From positions 1-64,000 of the forward strand of contig JAFXVJ010000005.1 of assembly GCA_017524615.1 (NCBI GenBank): a stretch of DNA of 64,000 nucleotides, in the 5' to 3' direction. The first letter of the stretch is position 1, and every line of letters begins with the position of its first letter. The notes beneath the pieces are model-generated. The model did not search any database and was not told the DNA's origin. It saw only the letters and a list, made by a program, of their open reading frames with translations. Source of the DNA: Clostridia bacterium (lineage in GTDB: Bacteria > Bacillota > Clostridia > Christensenellales > Aristaeellaceae). Below are positions 53,460-63,098 of this stretch, piece by piece. Made by a program: the position numbers and the translations under genes.

Positions 53460-54365
53460 TCAGCCCTTCACCGCGCCGGCGATAAAGCCCTCCTGAATGC
53501 GGCGGCTGAGCAGGATATAGACGATCATGGTGGGGATGGTGGCGATGGCCAGCGCCGCGCCCACAGGGCCCCAATCCGTGGTATGCTGGCCCACCAGCTG
53601 CTTCACGCCCACAGGCAGGGTGACAAATTCGCCCTTGCTGACGAAAATGGTGGCAAACAGCAGCTCATTCCAGCACTGCAGGAAGGTGTAAATGCCTACC
53701 GTGGCCGTGGCCGGCATCATCAGCGGCAGGATGACCCGTCCAAAGGTGCCCCACTCATTGCAGCCATCCAGGAATGCGGCTTCATCCAGATCATAGGGGA
53801 TATCCCCCATGAACCCGATGCTGATCAGGATGCCCATGGACAGGGAAAACGCCGCGTAGGGCACGATCAGCGCCGTATACGTATCCAGCAGCTTGAGGCG
53901 GGACAGGATCAGGAACACCGGCACCAACGCGGCATGGATGGGGATGGTCAGGCCCAGCATGAAGAACTTGTTCATCATCTTCCGGCCTTTCCACACCATC
54001 CGGGTCATGGCGTAGGTGGCCATGAACGCGGCCAGCAGCGTTAGCAGAATGGCCATCACGGAGACCACCAGGCTGTTCAGGAAATAGCGGCCCATGTTCC
54101 CGGTATTCAGCGCCCGGTTATAGTTGATCCAGCGCCAATTGCGCGGCAGGCCGATCATGTTCCTTTCCACCGGGATTTTCTGCCCGTCTTCATCGTAGAT
54201 GATCGTTCCGGCGTCATCCTTCAGGTATCCGCCGAAAATTTCGTCGTTGTCCTTCAAAGAGAAGGTCATCATCCAGTACAGCGGGAACAGGTTGATCAGC
54301 ACCAGCACGATCAGCAGCAGATGAACAATCACGGTGGATGCCTTCAATTTTCTATGTTCCATCAT
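53460..54365 (-). CDS. Carbohydrate ABC transporter permease (MalG-type)
   Basis: A 301-aa inner subunit of a CUT1-type sugar importer with six helices and the EAA loop around EAAFLDGCNEWGTFGRVILPL near the C-terminal third. Residues about 40-75 form an unusually long acidic periplasmic-side insertion (GGYLKDDAGTIIYDEDGQ). It starts at ATG 54365, overlapping the previous stop by four bases. The ATPase must come from elsewhere, as in other CUT1 systems that share MsmK. Confidence 0.92.
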   Translation of the reverse strand: MMEHRKLKASTVIVHLLLIVLVLINLFPLYWMMTFSLKDNDEIFGGYLKDDAGTIIYDEDGQKIPVERNMIGLPRNWRWINYNRALNTGNMGRYFLNSLVVSVMAILLTLLAAFMATYAMTRMVWKGRKMMNKFFMLGLTIPIHAALVPVFLILSRLKLLDTYTALIVPYAAFSLSMGILISIGFMGDIPYDLDEAAFLDGCNEWGTFGRVILPLMMPATATVGIYTFLQCWNELLFATIFVSKGEFVTLPVGVKQLVGQHTTDWGPVGAALAIATIPTMIVYILLSRRIQEGFIAGAVKG

Positions 54366-55330
54366 GCCACCTTCTCCCCTCTGTCTTTGAAAGCCAGGCT
54401 GATCAGCAGCGCGAACGCGAAGCACAGGATGATCAGCACCACGGCAATGGCGCTGCCCAGGCCGTACCGGTTGTTGAGGAAGGTCAGCTTGTACATCAAA
54501 GTACTGGGCAGCTCGGCCCGTCTGGTATCGTTCATCAGGGTGTAGATCAGGTCGAAGGATTTCAGCGAGCCGGTCACAGCGAAGATCACGCACACCCGCA
54601 GGATGGGCTTGATGTACGGGATGATGATGTGGCGGTTCACCTGGCCCTCCGTGCAGCCGTCCAGCTGAGCGGCTTCCAGCAGATCCGTGGGCACGCCCTT
54701 GATGCCTGCGTACATCAGCAGCATGTGGTATCCCACATACTGCCACAGGATCGGGATGAAGGCAGCGATCAGCGCCGTTTCCTTGTATCCGGTCCAGGCG
54801 CCCTTGAAGGGCATTTTGGTGGAATAGATATGGCTCGAGATCCAGCTGAACAATTGATCCTTCACGCCCAGCGCGCCCAGCGCGTTATTCAGCAGGCCGT
54901 CCGGCTCATAGATGTTCTTCCACAGCTGGCCGATAATGACCGTGGAAATTAGCACGGGCATGAAGAAAATGGATAGGTACGCCCGCTCCCCCCGGATTCC
55001 CTTGCTGAGCTTCAGCGCGATCAGCAGCGCCAGCGGCAGCTGAATGAACACGGACAGCGCGCCCAGAATCAGCGCGTTGACCAGGGCGTCGCCCATGTAA
55101 TTGACGTTGGTAAAGAACGCGCCTTTTTCGTTGACCATTTCACGGCTGAACAGCTCCACGTAGTTCTTGAACCCCACGTAGTTCATATCCGCCCCGGAAA
55201 TGGCCTTGAAATCATGCATGCTGTATATCACGGACATGATGATAGGCGCGATCAGGATGCCGACAAACAGGATCAGCGCCGGCAGCAGAAACGCGATTAT
55301 ACTCAGCCTGTAAGTCAGTGCTCTCTTCAT
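54362..55330 (-). CDS. Carbohydrate ABC transporter permease (MalF-type)
   Basis: A 322-aa partner permease with six or more helices and the EAA loop EAAQLDGCTEGQVNRHIIIPY. It forms the membrane channel with the MalG-type subunit. Positioned between the binding protein and the second permease in the usual CUT1 order. Confidence 0.93.
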   Translation of the reverse strand: MKRALTYRLSIIAFLLPALILFVGILIAPIIMSVIYSMHDFKAISGADMNYVGFKNYVELFSREMVNEKGAFFTNVNYMGDALVNALILGALSVFIQLPLALLIALKLSKGIRGERAYLSIFFMPVLISTVIIGQLWKNIYEPDGLLNNALGALGVKDQLFSWISSHIYSTKMPFKGAWTGYKETALIAAFIPILWQYVGYHMLLMYAGIKGVPTDLLEAAQLDGCTEGQVNRHIIIPYIKPILRVCVIFAVTGSLKSFDLIYTLMNDTRRAELPSTLMYKLTFLNNRYGLGSAIAVVLIILCFAFALLISLAFKDRGEKVA

Positions 55331-55358
55331 TGTTACGCAGTCCTTTTCAACAAAAGAG

Positions 55359-55398
55359 GGAGACGGCCCTTTCGGGTTTCCCTTGCCGGGCCGTCTCC
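55359..55398 (-). promoter_or_regulatory. Intercistronic hairpin after the sugar-binding protein gene
   Basis: A perfect 11-bp stem GGAGACGGCCC/GGGCCGTCTCC with an 18-base loop, between the binding protein and first permease genes. This position commonly stabilises the 5' message and lowers downstream expression. Confidence 0.7.
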
Positions 55399-55429
55399 GA
55401 ATTCATTCGTTCAAATCACAGGAGTCTGA

Positions 55430-56677
55430 TCACTGCAGGGTGTTGGTCAGGCCTTCCACGAAGCCGGCACCGTCGATTTCGCAGCCGTACACCTGAGACA
55501 CGTAGTTCAGGTAGATGTTGGCGGGGTCAGCGCTCATGGCGGTGTCGCCGAACAGCACCATGCCTTCGGACTCGGCCACGATCTTAGCCACGTCAGCCAC
55601 CAGGGGCTTCACGGCGCTGGTGTCATAATCGGGAGTCCAGGCAGGCAGACCGGAACCGGCCAGATAGCCATAGTGGCAGATGCCGCGGCCCAGTTCGAAA
55701 GCGGCCATCGCGGCCAGCTCGGGATTGGCGGAAGTGGCAGCCACAGCCAGAGAATCAGAGGGGCCGCCGATGACCTGGCCGTAGGTGGCCTTTTCAGCAT
55801 CCATCACGGGGAACAGAGCGACCTGGAAGTTGCCTTCCGCGTCGTTCACTTCGCCGCAGTTCCAGGAACCGTTCTGATAGAAAGCGGTCTTGCCGGCGAT
55901 GAAGTTCGCCTTCACCTGGTCGTTGCCCAGGCTCAGGCCGTCGGGATCGAAGTAGCCCTTCACGATCATCTCCTGGAACACGTCCACAGCCTTGGCGATG
56001 GCGGGATCATTCCAGGTGGCCTTGCCGGCGAAGATGGCGTTCAGCGCTTCGTAGCCGATGGTCTTTTCAATGATGGGCTCCAGGTATTCGGTCACGCACC
56101 AGGTCTCGCTGCCGGCGCAGCCGAAGGGGATGATGCCGGCGGCAACCAGGGCGTCGCAGCAGGCGATCAGGTCTTCATAGGTGGTGGGCACATGATCCCA
56201 GCCGGCCTTGGCCAGCAGGTCCATGTTGGCGAACAGGGTGACGATGTTCATGGTCAGCGGCACGGCATAGTGGTCGCCGTTCTCGCCGTAAGAAGCATTC
56301 TGCATCATCACTTCGGGCAGCTGATCCGCATAGGCCTTATAGGCATCGTTCAGGCAGTACACATTGCCCTGCTCCACGAAGTCGCCGCAGAAAGCGCCGG
56401 CCCAGGTGAAGAAGATGTCAGGCAGGGTGGAGGGATCAGACATGGCGGTCTTGATCTTGGTCTTGTAGGACTGGTTCTCGAAGGCTTCCCACTTGATTTC
56501 GATGTCGGGATGCGCCGCTTCAAATTCGGCGATGGCCTGTTCATAGGCGGGACGGTTGGCGTCGCTCTCGGTGGCGATGCACCACATGGTCAGCACGGTC
56601 TTTTCATCCGCCGCAGCGACGGAAACCACAGACAGCAGCATAATCGCAGCCAGAATCACAGCCAGAAACTTCTTCAT
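55430..56677 (-). CDS. Sugar ABC transporter substrate-binding protein (SBP family 1)
   Basis: A 415-aa extracellular binding protein. The signal peptide (1 to about 22) is followed by a periplasmic-binding fold with TMWCIATESDANRPAYEQA and YAVPLTMNIVTLFANMDLL. The likely sugar is an oligosaccharide, not identifiable here. There is no lipobox Cys at the end of the signal peptide (SVAAADE), which is unusual for a monoderm lineage. AGGAGGAATAAC precedes the ATG. First gene of the importer operon. Confidence 0.93.
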   Translation of the reverse strand: MKKFLAVILAAIMLLSVVSVAAADEKTVLTMWCIATESDANRPAYEQAIAEFEAAHPDIEIKWEAFENQSYKTKIKTAMSDPSTLPDIFFTWAGAFCGDFVEQGNVYCLNDAYKAYADQLPEVMMQNASYGENGDHYAVPLTMNIVTLFANMDLLAKAGWDHVPTTYEDLIACCDALVAAGIIPFGCAGSETWCVTEYLEPIIEKTIGYEALNAIFAGKATWNDPAIAKAVDVFQEMIVKGYFDPDGLSLGNDQVKANFIAGKTAFYQNGSWNCGEVNDAEGNFQVALFPVMDAEKATYGQVIGGPSDSLAVAATSANPELAAMAAFELGRGICHYGYLAGSGLPAWTPDYDTSAVKPLVADVAKIVAESEGMVLFGDTAMSADPANIYLNYVSQVYGCEIDGAGFVEGLTNTLQ

Positions 56678-56940
56678 GATGTTATTCCTCCTAACATTTT
56701 TTCAAATGCGATGCGGTTTTTCCCCGGGACCGCGTGATCCGCGACGCTTGCCGACCGCCTCCTTTCCCCGTGTCGCGAATGCCGGCGTTTTCCTTCGGAA
56801 ACCGCTTGAGTAACTGGTTCAGCGCGCTTGCCCGCTATGGCAAGGGCCGGAACGGAAAGGCAAATAATAACCCCCTGGTCCTCCGCGTGTTTTTTCTTCG
56901 GTTGAGCCGCTTGGCGCCTTATTTGCCATATTACGGGGTT

Positions 56941-56969
56941 ATTTTACCATACACCGCATCATTTGTAAA
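56941..56969 (-). promoter_or_regulatory. Promoter of the sugar ABC operon
   Basis: On the minus strand TTTACA (56964-56969), 17 bp, TAAAAT (56941-56946), within a 460-bp gene-free region. The leader would be about 260 nt. No CcpA or other operator is obvious by eye. Confidence 0.5.
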
Positions 56970-57141
56970 GTCAGCATCCAATTCAGACGCAGTCAAGCGC
57001 AACAAATGATTATTTTCATCTTTTTATATAGCAATATATGAGAGCTCGATTTATGCCCCGAAAAGGGCTCCCCCATGCCCCGGCGCGGTCGTCCGGCCTT
57101 CTCTCAGACGCGCCTTTTCGCCAATGACGTCTCCGGCCGGA

Positions 57142-58128
57142 TCACCTCTCCTCCCGGAAGTAAGCGATGCCCAGGTTCTGCGGCGGCTGATCCTCCTGCT
57201 TTTTGCGCAGGCTGGTGATGATAAGCACCACGATGGTGACCACATAGGGCACCATCTGGATCAGGTCCGTGGCGTAGCTGGAGACGGTAATGCCCAGCAG
57301 CGGCAGCAAATACTGATACAGCCAATACAGCATCCCGAACAGATAGCTGCCCCAGATGGCATTGCGGGGCTTCCAGGTGGCGAAAATTACCAGCGCCACA
57401 GCCAGCCAGCCCAGCGCCTCGATCTGATCGGTCGTGGCCCAAATACCGTTGTTATAATCCAGCACATAGAACAGTCCGCCCAGGCCGGATATGCCGGCGC
57501 CCAGGCAGGTGGCCATGTATTTATACCGGGTCACGTTGACGCCCGCCGCGTCGGCGGTGGCGGCGTTTTCGCCTACTGCCCGCAAATTCAGCCCCACCCG
57601 GGTGCGGTTCAGGAGGTGCTGCAGGAAGAAGGCCAGGGCAATGGCTCCATACACCATGAAGCCGTAACTGAACAGGATCTGCCCCGGCACGCCCAGCCCG
57701 GACAGGAAGGGGATCTTGGCCTGGAACACATGGTGCACGGCGGTCTGGGTGACGGTTTTTCCGTTGAGCAGGAACGCGCCGAAGAAATTGGCCACGCCCT
57801 GGCCAAAGATGCTTAAGGCCAGGCCGGTCACGTTCTGGTTGGCCCGCAGGGTGATGGTAATGAAGCTGTAAATCAGCCCGCCCAGCATCGCCGCCAGAAA
57901 GGCGCATACCACCGCCAGCACCATGCCCACAAAGGGGATGTACTGGGGGCTGCTGAATTCATACAGGTATGCCACGGCAAACCCCGCGAAGCCGCCCAGG
58001 TACATGATGCCCGGCACGCCCAGATTCAGGTTGCCGCTCTTTTCCGTAATGATCTCGCCCATGGCGCCGAAGAGGATGATGGTGCCAAAGGATACCGTGC
58101 GCAGAATCCACGCGATCAGCATCTCCAT
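57142..58128 (-). CDS. Nucleoside ABC transporter permease (BmpA-associated, NupC-like)
   Basis: A 328-aa inner-membrane subunit of the branched-chain-amino-acid/nucleoside permease type. GEIITEKSGNLNLGVPG near residue 25 is the hallmark of the YufQ/NupC group, and NLRAVGENAATADAAGVNV is the cytoplasmic coupling loop. It imports purine or pyrimidine nucleosides with the partner permease, ATPase and BMP-type lipoprotein-like binding protein of the same operon. Confidence 0.92.
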   Translation of the reverse strand: MEMLIAWILRTVSFGTIILFGAMGEIITEKSGNLNLGVPGIMYLGGFAGFAVAYLYEFSSPQYIPFVGMVLAVVCAFLAAMLGGLIYSFITITLRANQNVTGLALSIFGQGVANFFGAFLLNGKTVTQTAVHHVFQAKIPFLSGLGVPGQILFSYGFMVYGAIALAFFLQHLLNRTRVGLNLRAVGENAATADAAGVNVTRYKYMATCLGAGISGLGGLFYVLDYNNGIWATTDQIEALGWLAVALVIFATWKPRNAIWGSYLFGMLYWLYQYLLPLLGITVSSYATDLIQMVPYVVTIVVLIITSLRKKQEDQPPQNLGIAYFREER

Positions 58129-58131
58129 TGA

Positions 58132-59481
58132 TCAGCGCACCTCCTTCCGAACGGATCGGAACACCAGCCGGTAGTTGATGAAAAACTCGCTGCCGATGAT
58201 AAAGAACAGGATGATGCCGGTGATGATGTCGGCGGCATATTTGTTCATGATCTGGTAGGCGTTGGTGATCTCCTGGGAGCCATGCTCCAGGAAAATCAGG
58301 AAGGCGGAGATCAGCGCCATGTAGAACGCATTGAACTTGGCCATCCAGGCCACGATAATGGCGGTGAAGCCATTGCCCTCGGCGGTGGCGGTGGAGATGG
58401 TCTGATCCTTGCCGCCCACGATCAGGAATCCCACGATGCCGCACAGGATGCCGGAAATGATCATGGTGCGGATGGTCACCTTTTTCACGCTGATGCCGGC
58501 ATACTGGGCCGTACGCTGGCTTTCACCCACCACGGAAATTTCGTAGCCGTGCTTGGTATAGCGCAGGTAGCAGAACATGAGGGCCATCATGACCAGGGCG
58601 AAAATGATGGTGCTCAGGTAGGTCACGTTTCGCACGCCCAGCACCGTGGTGCCATGGAACCAGCCCACCTTGGTGGTCATGTTCAATTGGCCCAGCGCGG
58701 ACGCCTTGCCGCGCCACAGATTGAAGAAGGAGGACACGATTTTGATGGCCACATAGTTCATCATCAGGGTAAAAAGCGTTTCATTGGTGCCGAAATTGGC
58801 CTTGAACACGGCGGGGATAAAGCCCCACAGCGCGCCCAGCGCCACGCTGGCCAGCAGCATCAGCAGATAGATCACCGGCCCGGACAGCAGGCCCGCCGCC
58901 GTTTCCGGGGGGAACATGGTGTTGATGGCCTGGGGCACATACACCATCACCAGCGCGCTGCCCAAAGCGCCCATCAGCACCTGGCCCTCGCCGCCCACGT
59001 TCCAGAAACGCATCTTGAAGGCCGGCGCCAGGGCGATGGAAATGAGCAGCAGCGGCGCCCAGTCCCGAAGGGCGGCCATGATCAGCCGGTTGGTGCGGAA
59101 GGTACCCTGATACATGGTGACGTATACGTCAATGGGGTTCAGGCCCGTCACGCACAGGATGAAGAGCGCGTCCACCAGCAGCGCCAGCACAATGGCGGAA
59201 ATGCGCACCCCGATTTTTTTCCAGATGCTTATCCGCTCCCGCTTGACCACGCGCAGGAAGGGCTCTTCCTGATTGCCCTCCGTCAGCAGCCAGATCATCC
59301 AGCCGCTGGCCAGGCCCATCAGGATGGCCAGCGCCCATTTCACCAGGGGATGCGCCCCGGCCAGGAGCAGGCCGATCAGGCCGGCCAAAGCGGCCAGGGC
59401 AGCCAAAAGCAGCGTGGATTTCGATCCGCGCTCCAGTTTTCGGCGCCGCTGAGGCGCATTGGAAACAAATGGATTGCTCAC
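58132..59481 (-). CDS. Nucleoside ABC transporter permease (NupB/YufP-like)
   Basis: A 449-aa permease. An extra N-terminal region (1 to about 90) with two helices precedes the usual core, which has ATAEGNGFTAIIVAWMAKF and the coupling loop VVGESQRTAQYAGIS. It begins with GTG overlapping the ATPase stop (GTGA). It pairs with the 57142-58128 permease. Confidence 0.92.
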   Translation of the reverse strand: MSNPFVSNAPQRRRKLERGSKSTLLLAALAALAGLIGLLLAGAHPLVKWALAILMGLASGWMIWLLTEGNQEEPFLRVVKRERISIWKKIGVRISAIVLALLVDALFILCVTGLNPIDVYVTMYQGTFRTNRLIMAALRDWAPLLLISIALAPAFKMRFWNVGGEGQVLMGALGSALVMVYVPQAINTMFPPETAAGLLSGPVIYLLMLLASVALGALWGFIPAVFKANFGTNETLFTLMMNYVAIKIVSSFFNLWRGKASALGQLNMTTKVGWFHGTTVLGVRNVTYLSTIIFALVMMALMFCYLRYTKHGYEISVVGESQRTAQYAGISVKKVTIRTMIISGILCGIVGFLIVGGKDQTISTATAEGNGFTAIIVAWMAKFNAFYMALISAFLIFLEHGSQEITNAYQIMNKYAADIITGIILFFIIGSEFFINYRLVFRSVRKEVR

Positions 59482-61025
59482 CGGTCCTTTCCCTCCTTAT
59501 CGGCCAATTTCGTCATCAGCAGGCCCACCTGCTCCTTGGTGGTTTTCCGGGCGTTCAGGATGCCGTTCATTTTGCCGCCGCACAGCACCAGGATCCGGTC
59601 GCACAGTTCAATGAGCACGTCCAGGTCTTCGCCCACATAAATCACGGCCACGCCCTGGCGCTTCTGCTCCTCCAGCAGGCGGTAAATGGTATAGCTGGTA
59701 TGGATATCCAGGCCCCGGACGGCGTAGGCCGTCATCAGCACGGTGGGCGCGGCGGCGATTTCCCGGCCCACCAGCACCTTCTGCACATTGCCGCCGGACA
59801 GGCGGGAAACGGGGGTTTGGATGGAGGGGGTGATCACCCCCAGGGATTCTTTGATTTCCCGGGCCAGCTTCCGGGGCGCGTTCCGCTGCACCAGGAGGCT
59901 GTGGCCCTCCTTGTAGCTTTTGAGCATCATGTTGTCCGCCATGCCCATGGAGCCCACCAGCCCCATGCCCAGCCGGTCCTCTGGCACGAAAGACAGATGC
60001 ACGCCCATTTTCCGGATGGCGGCCGGCGGCTTGCCCAGCAGCTGCTCGGCGGTGGAGTCGCGATCGTCGTCGGGATAATAGATCACGCTGGAGCCCTCCG
60101 CGCCGCGCTGCAGCCCGGCGATAGCCTCCAGCAGTTCCTTCTGGCCGTTGCCGGAAATGCCGGCGATGCCCAGGATCTCGCCGCCGAAGGCGTCGAAGGA
60201 CACGTCGTCCAGCACCTTCACGTTTTCCGCGTTGAGCACCGACAGGTGCCGCACCGCCAGACGGATGTGCAGCTCCCGCGGATCGGAGCGGCCGATGTTC
60301 AGGCTCACCTTCTGGCCCACCATCATTTCCGTCAGCACGGCGGTGGTAGCGTCCCGGGTGAGCACATCGCCCACATATTCGCCCTTGCGCAGCACCACCA
60401 CGCGGTCGGAAATCTCCAGCACCTCATGCAGCTTGTGGGTAATAATAATGATAGATTTGCCGTTGTTGCGCATGGCGCGCATCACGTTGAACAGCCGCTC
60501 GGTCTCCTGGGGCGTCAGCACAGCGGTGGGCTCGTCCAGGATCAGCAGGTCCGCTCCCTCGAACAGCACCTTCACGATCTCCAGCGTCTGCTTCTGGCTG
60601 ACGCTCATTTCGTATACTTTTTGATCCAGATCCAGGTCGAATCCGTACTGATCACAGATTTCCCGGGCCCGGGCCTTCACGCTTTTCAGGCTGTATTTGC
60701 CCTTATGCTCCATCACCAAAGCGATGTTTTCCGCGGCGGTGAACACATTGATCAGCTTGAAATGCTGATGCACCATGCCGATCTTCAGCCGCATGGCATC
60801 CCGGGGGCTGCGGATTTCCGCCGCCGTCCCATCCACCAGGATCTCTCCGCTGTCGGGATAATAGATCCCCGCGATCATGTTCATCAAGGTGGTTTTCCCG
60901 CTGCCGTTTTCCCCCAGCAGGGACAGGATCTCCCCCTTGCGCACGAACATGGACACATCCCGGTTGGCAACCACGCTGCCAAAGGTTTTGGTAATATGAC
61001 GCAATTCAATGGCGTAATCCGTCAT
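59478..61025 (-). CDS. Nucleoside ABC transporter ATPase, double ABC (NupA/YufO-like)
   Basis: A 515-aa protein with two ATP-binding halves. The first has Walker A GENGSGKTT (38-46), signature MSVSQKQTLEI and Walker B LLILDEPTAVL. In the second half the Walker A region is degenerate (GISGNGQKEL), while RLSGGNVQKV provides the signature, as is usual for RbsA/MglA/YufO-type ATPases. I chose the ATG at 61025, 11 bases from GAGGAG; the GTG at 61037 overlaps the ribosome site. Confidence 0.92.
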   Translation of the reverse strand: MTDYAIELRHITKTFGSVVANRDVSMFVRKGEILSLLGENGSGKTTLMNMIAGIYYPDSGEILVDGTAAEIRSPRDAMRLKIGMVHQHFKLINVFTAAENIALVMEHKGKYSLKSVKARAREICDQYGFDLDLDQKVYEMSVSQKQTLEIVKVLFEGADLLILDEPTAVLTPQETERLFNVMRAMRNNGKSIIIITHKLHEVLEISDRVVVLRKGEYVGDVLTRDATTAVLTEMMVGQKVSLNIGRSDPRELHIRLAVRHLSVLNAENVKVLDDVSFDAFGGEILGIAGISGNGQKELLEAIAGLQRGAEGSSVIYYPDDDRDSTAEQLLGKPPAAIRKMGVHLSFVPEDRLGMGLVGSMGMADNMMLKSYKEGHSLLVQRNAPRKLAREIKESLGVITPSIQTPVSRLSGGNVQKVLVGREIAAAPTVLMTAYAVRGLDIHTSYTIYRLLEEQKRQGVAVIYVGEDLDVLIELCDRILVLCGGKMNGILNARKTTKEQVGLLMTKLADKEGKDR

Positions 61026-61079
61026 GTCAGGGTTCACTCCTCAGCTTGAAGGAAAATTTGCGGATGACCGGAAGAGGAA

Positions 61080-61105
61080 AAGGGAAGCCCCGGGAGGCTT
61101 CCCTT
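61080..61105 (-). promoter_or_regulatory. Intercistronic hairpin after the BMP-type binding protein gene
   Basis: A 10-bp stem AAGGGAAGCC/GGCTTCCCTT with a six-base loop, between binding protein and ATPase genes. It has the same arrangement as the sugar operon hairpin. Confidence 0.65.
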
Positions 61106-61123
61106 AGCAGTTGCGGTGAGAAA

Positions 61124-62389
61124 TCACTGCGCGTCTTCGATGATGCCGTCAATGCGCAGGGAGAAGTAGGGCGCGGCGCGGAATTCGGACTCGGCGAAGG
61201 CGCCGTCCACGATGGCTTCCACCGTTTCGCCGGCGTACACCACAGCGCCGCCCTGGCTCCAATCCAGGTAGGACAGATCCACGGGCGCGGAGGTGACGGT
61301 TTCGCCGCCCACGGTGAAGGTGTTGATATCAAACACTTTCAGGCTGCCGTCGGCCAGCGCGGCTTCCACCTCAGCCACCTTTTCGGCAGTGCCGGGAGCG
61401 CAGGAGGCGCCCAGGGGGGTGATGCCCACAGCGTCATATTCATAGCCCTTGGCCCAATCCTGGGGCACTTCTTCGCCGTTGATCACAGCGGAGAACAGGT
61501 CGGTGTAGTACTTATCCCAGCCGTTGGTGGGAGAGGTGAGGGCGGCGTCGGGCGCCACTTCCAGCATGTCGATGTTGTAGCCCACGGAGTAGCACACGGT
61601 GCCGTCCTTGAGCAGCTTCTGCAGGGCAGAGGGAGCGCCGGTGGAGTCGGCGTGCTGGCCCACGATGACGCAGCCGTTGGCGACCAGGGCTTCGCCCGCG
61701 GCGGCCTCGGCGGAGATGTCAAACCAGGAATTGGTGTAGGTCACTTCCATTTCCGCATCGGGATAGATGGAGCGGAGGCCCAGGAAGAACGCGGTGTAGC
61801 CGGACACAACCTCGGCATAGGGGAAAGCGCCCACGTAGCCGATCTTCACTTTGCCGTCGGCGGTGAAATTGTTGGGGGTCTTTTCAGGAGAGATGGTGCC
61901 GTTTTCCACCAGCTCGGCCACCTTCATGCCGGCCACCACGCCGGACACATAGCGGCTTTGGAACACCTTGGTGAAGGCGTTGTAGAAATTGTCTTTTCCG
62001 CTGATGGCGGCATAGTCACCGGTCATGGCCACGAAAACCACGTTTTCACCGGCAAATTCTTCCGCGGCGGCGTTCATATAGTCCTGATGGCCGTAGGAGT
62101 TGGAGATGATGATCTGGCAGCCCTGATCGAACAGGTCTTCCGCGGCGGTGGTGCAGGACGCATTTTCTTCGATCTTGCGCTTCCAGATGATCTGGCTTTC
62201 ATCCAGGCCCAGGTTGCGGGCGGCGGCCAGAATGCCTTCCATGTGCGCCAGGGTGTAGCCTTCGTATTCGTCGCCCACCAGGATGGCGCCGATCTTGAGG
62301 TCTTCCTTGGCAACGGGCTCCATGGCCAGGGCGGACACGGCCGTCAGGCACAGAATCAGGGTGAGCAGCAGCGCAGCAAACTTCTTCAT
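61124..62389 (-). CDS. BMP family nucleoside-binding protein
   Basis: A 421-aa solute-binding protein of the basic membrane protein (BmpA/Med/PnrA) family, which binds purine nucleosides. The signal peptide (1 to about 22, ending SALAME) lacks a lipobox Cys. The mature part has IGAILVGDEYEGYTLAHMEG, KIGYVGAFPYAEVVSGYTAF and VGQHADSTGAP, family landmarks. GGAGGAGGAG precedes the ATG. Second gene of the xpt operon. Confidence 0.92.
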   Translation of the reverse strand: MKKFAALLLTLILCLTAVSALAMEPVAKEDLKIGAILVGDEYEGYTLAHMEGILAAARNLGLDESQIIWKRKIEENASCTTAAEDLFDQGCQIIISNSYGHQDYMNAAAEEFAGENVVFVAMTGDYAAISGKDNFYNAFTKVFQSRYVSGVVAGMKVAELVENGTISPEKTPNNFTADGKVKIGYVGAFPYAEVVSGYTAFFLGLRSIYPDAEMEVTYTNSWFDISAEAAAGEALVANGCVIVGQHADSTGAPSALQKLLKDGTVCYSVGYNIDMLEVAPDAALTSPTNGWDKYYTDLFSAVINGEEVPQDWAKGYEYDAVGITPLGASCAPGTAEKVAEVEAALADGSLKVFDINTFTVGGETVTSAPVDLSYLDWSQGGAVVYAGETVEAIVDGAFAESEFRAAPYFSLRIDGIIEDAQ

Positions 62390-62432
62390 TTGTTTCTCCT
62401 CCTCCAACAATCCATGAAATGATGTATTTGGA

Positions 62433-63011
62433 TCAGTCGTCCGCCAGGATGATCTGTCCATCCTCGATCCCGGCGACCACTGCCAAAGACGACAGCTTCA
62501 CGCCCATGGCGCGCAGGTTTTTGCCTCCCGGCATAAAGCCCTTTTCGATGCCCACGCCGATGCCCACCACCTGGCACCCGGTCTGGGCGCACAGGGCCAT
62601 CATGCCCTGGCACGCCTGGCCGTCCGCCAGGAAATCATCCACGATCAGCACGCGGCTGCCCTGAGGCAGGTACTTTTTATCCACACGGATGACGTTTTCG
62701 CGTTTATGGGTGAAGGAATACACCTTGGCCTGAGCCACGTCCGGGCTCTGCACCACCGTGGCGCTCTTCTTGGCAAACACCACCGGCAGATCCCCCAGCG
62801 CATGCGCCGTCGTCAGCGCCAGGGCAATGCCGCTGGCCTCCACCGTCAGCACCAGGTCAGGCTTTTCCTCCCTGAACCGGCGGGCGATTTCGCCGCCCAT
62901 GCGGAACAGCAGGCCTGTTTCAATCCGATGGTTCAGGAACATATCCACCTTCACCACGTCCAGGCCGATGCCCTGTCCCTGCGTGCGGATCGCGTCCCGC
63001 AATTCCTTCAT
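62433..63011 (-). CDS. xpt: Xanthine phosphoribosyltransferase
   Basis: Converts xanthine and PRPP to XMP. The 192-aa protein aligns by eye with Bacillus Xpt: KVDMFLNHRIE near residue 22, TVEASGIALALTTA, VVFAKKSATV, and the PRPP-binding VLIVDDFLADGQA (121-133). The ATG at 63011 has GGGAGG upstream; a longer frame extends into the promoter. It heads the nucleoside-uptake operon, linking import to salvage. No purine riboswitch is apparent upstream. Confidence 0.94.
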   Translation of the reverse strand: MKELRDAIRTQGQGIGLDVVKVDMFLNHRIETGLLFRMGGEIARRFREEKPDLVLTVEASGIALALTTAHALGDLPVVFAKKSATVVQSPDVAQAKVYSFTHKRENVIRVDKKYLPQGSRVLIVDDFLADGQACQGMMALCAQTGCQVVGIGVGIEKGFMPGGKNLRAMGVKLSSLAVVAGIEDGQIILADD

Positions 63012-63069
63012 GAAAACCAGCCTCCCTCGTCCCTTGAAAAAGCCGAACATTTTCAAGAAATACGTATTT

Positions 63070-63098
63070 ATTGTACTGAAAAAAAGAGAAAAAAGCAA
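63070..63098 (-). promoter_or_regulatory. Promoter of the xpt-nucleoside ABC operon
   Basis: On the minus strand TTGCTT (63093-63098), 17 bp, TACAAT (63070-63075). The short leader of about 50 nt contains a CTTGAAAA/TTTTTCAAG hairpin and the palindrome AAATACGTATTT. Confidence 0.6.
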
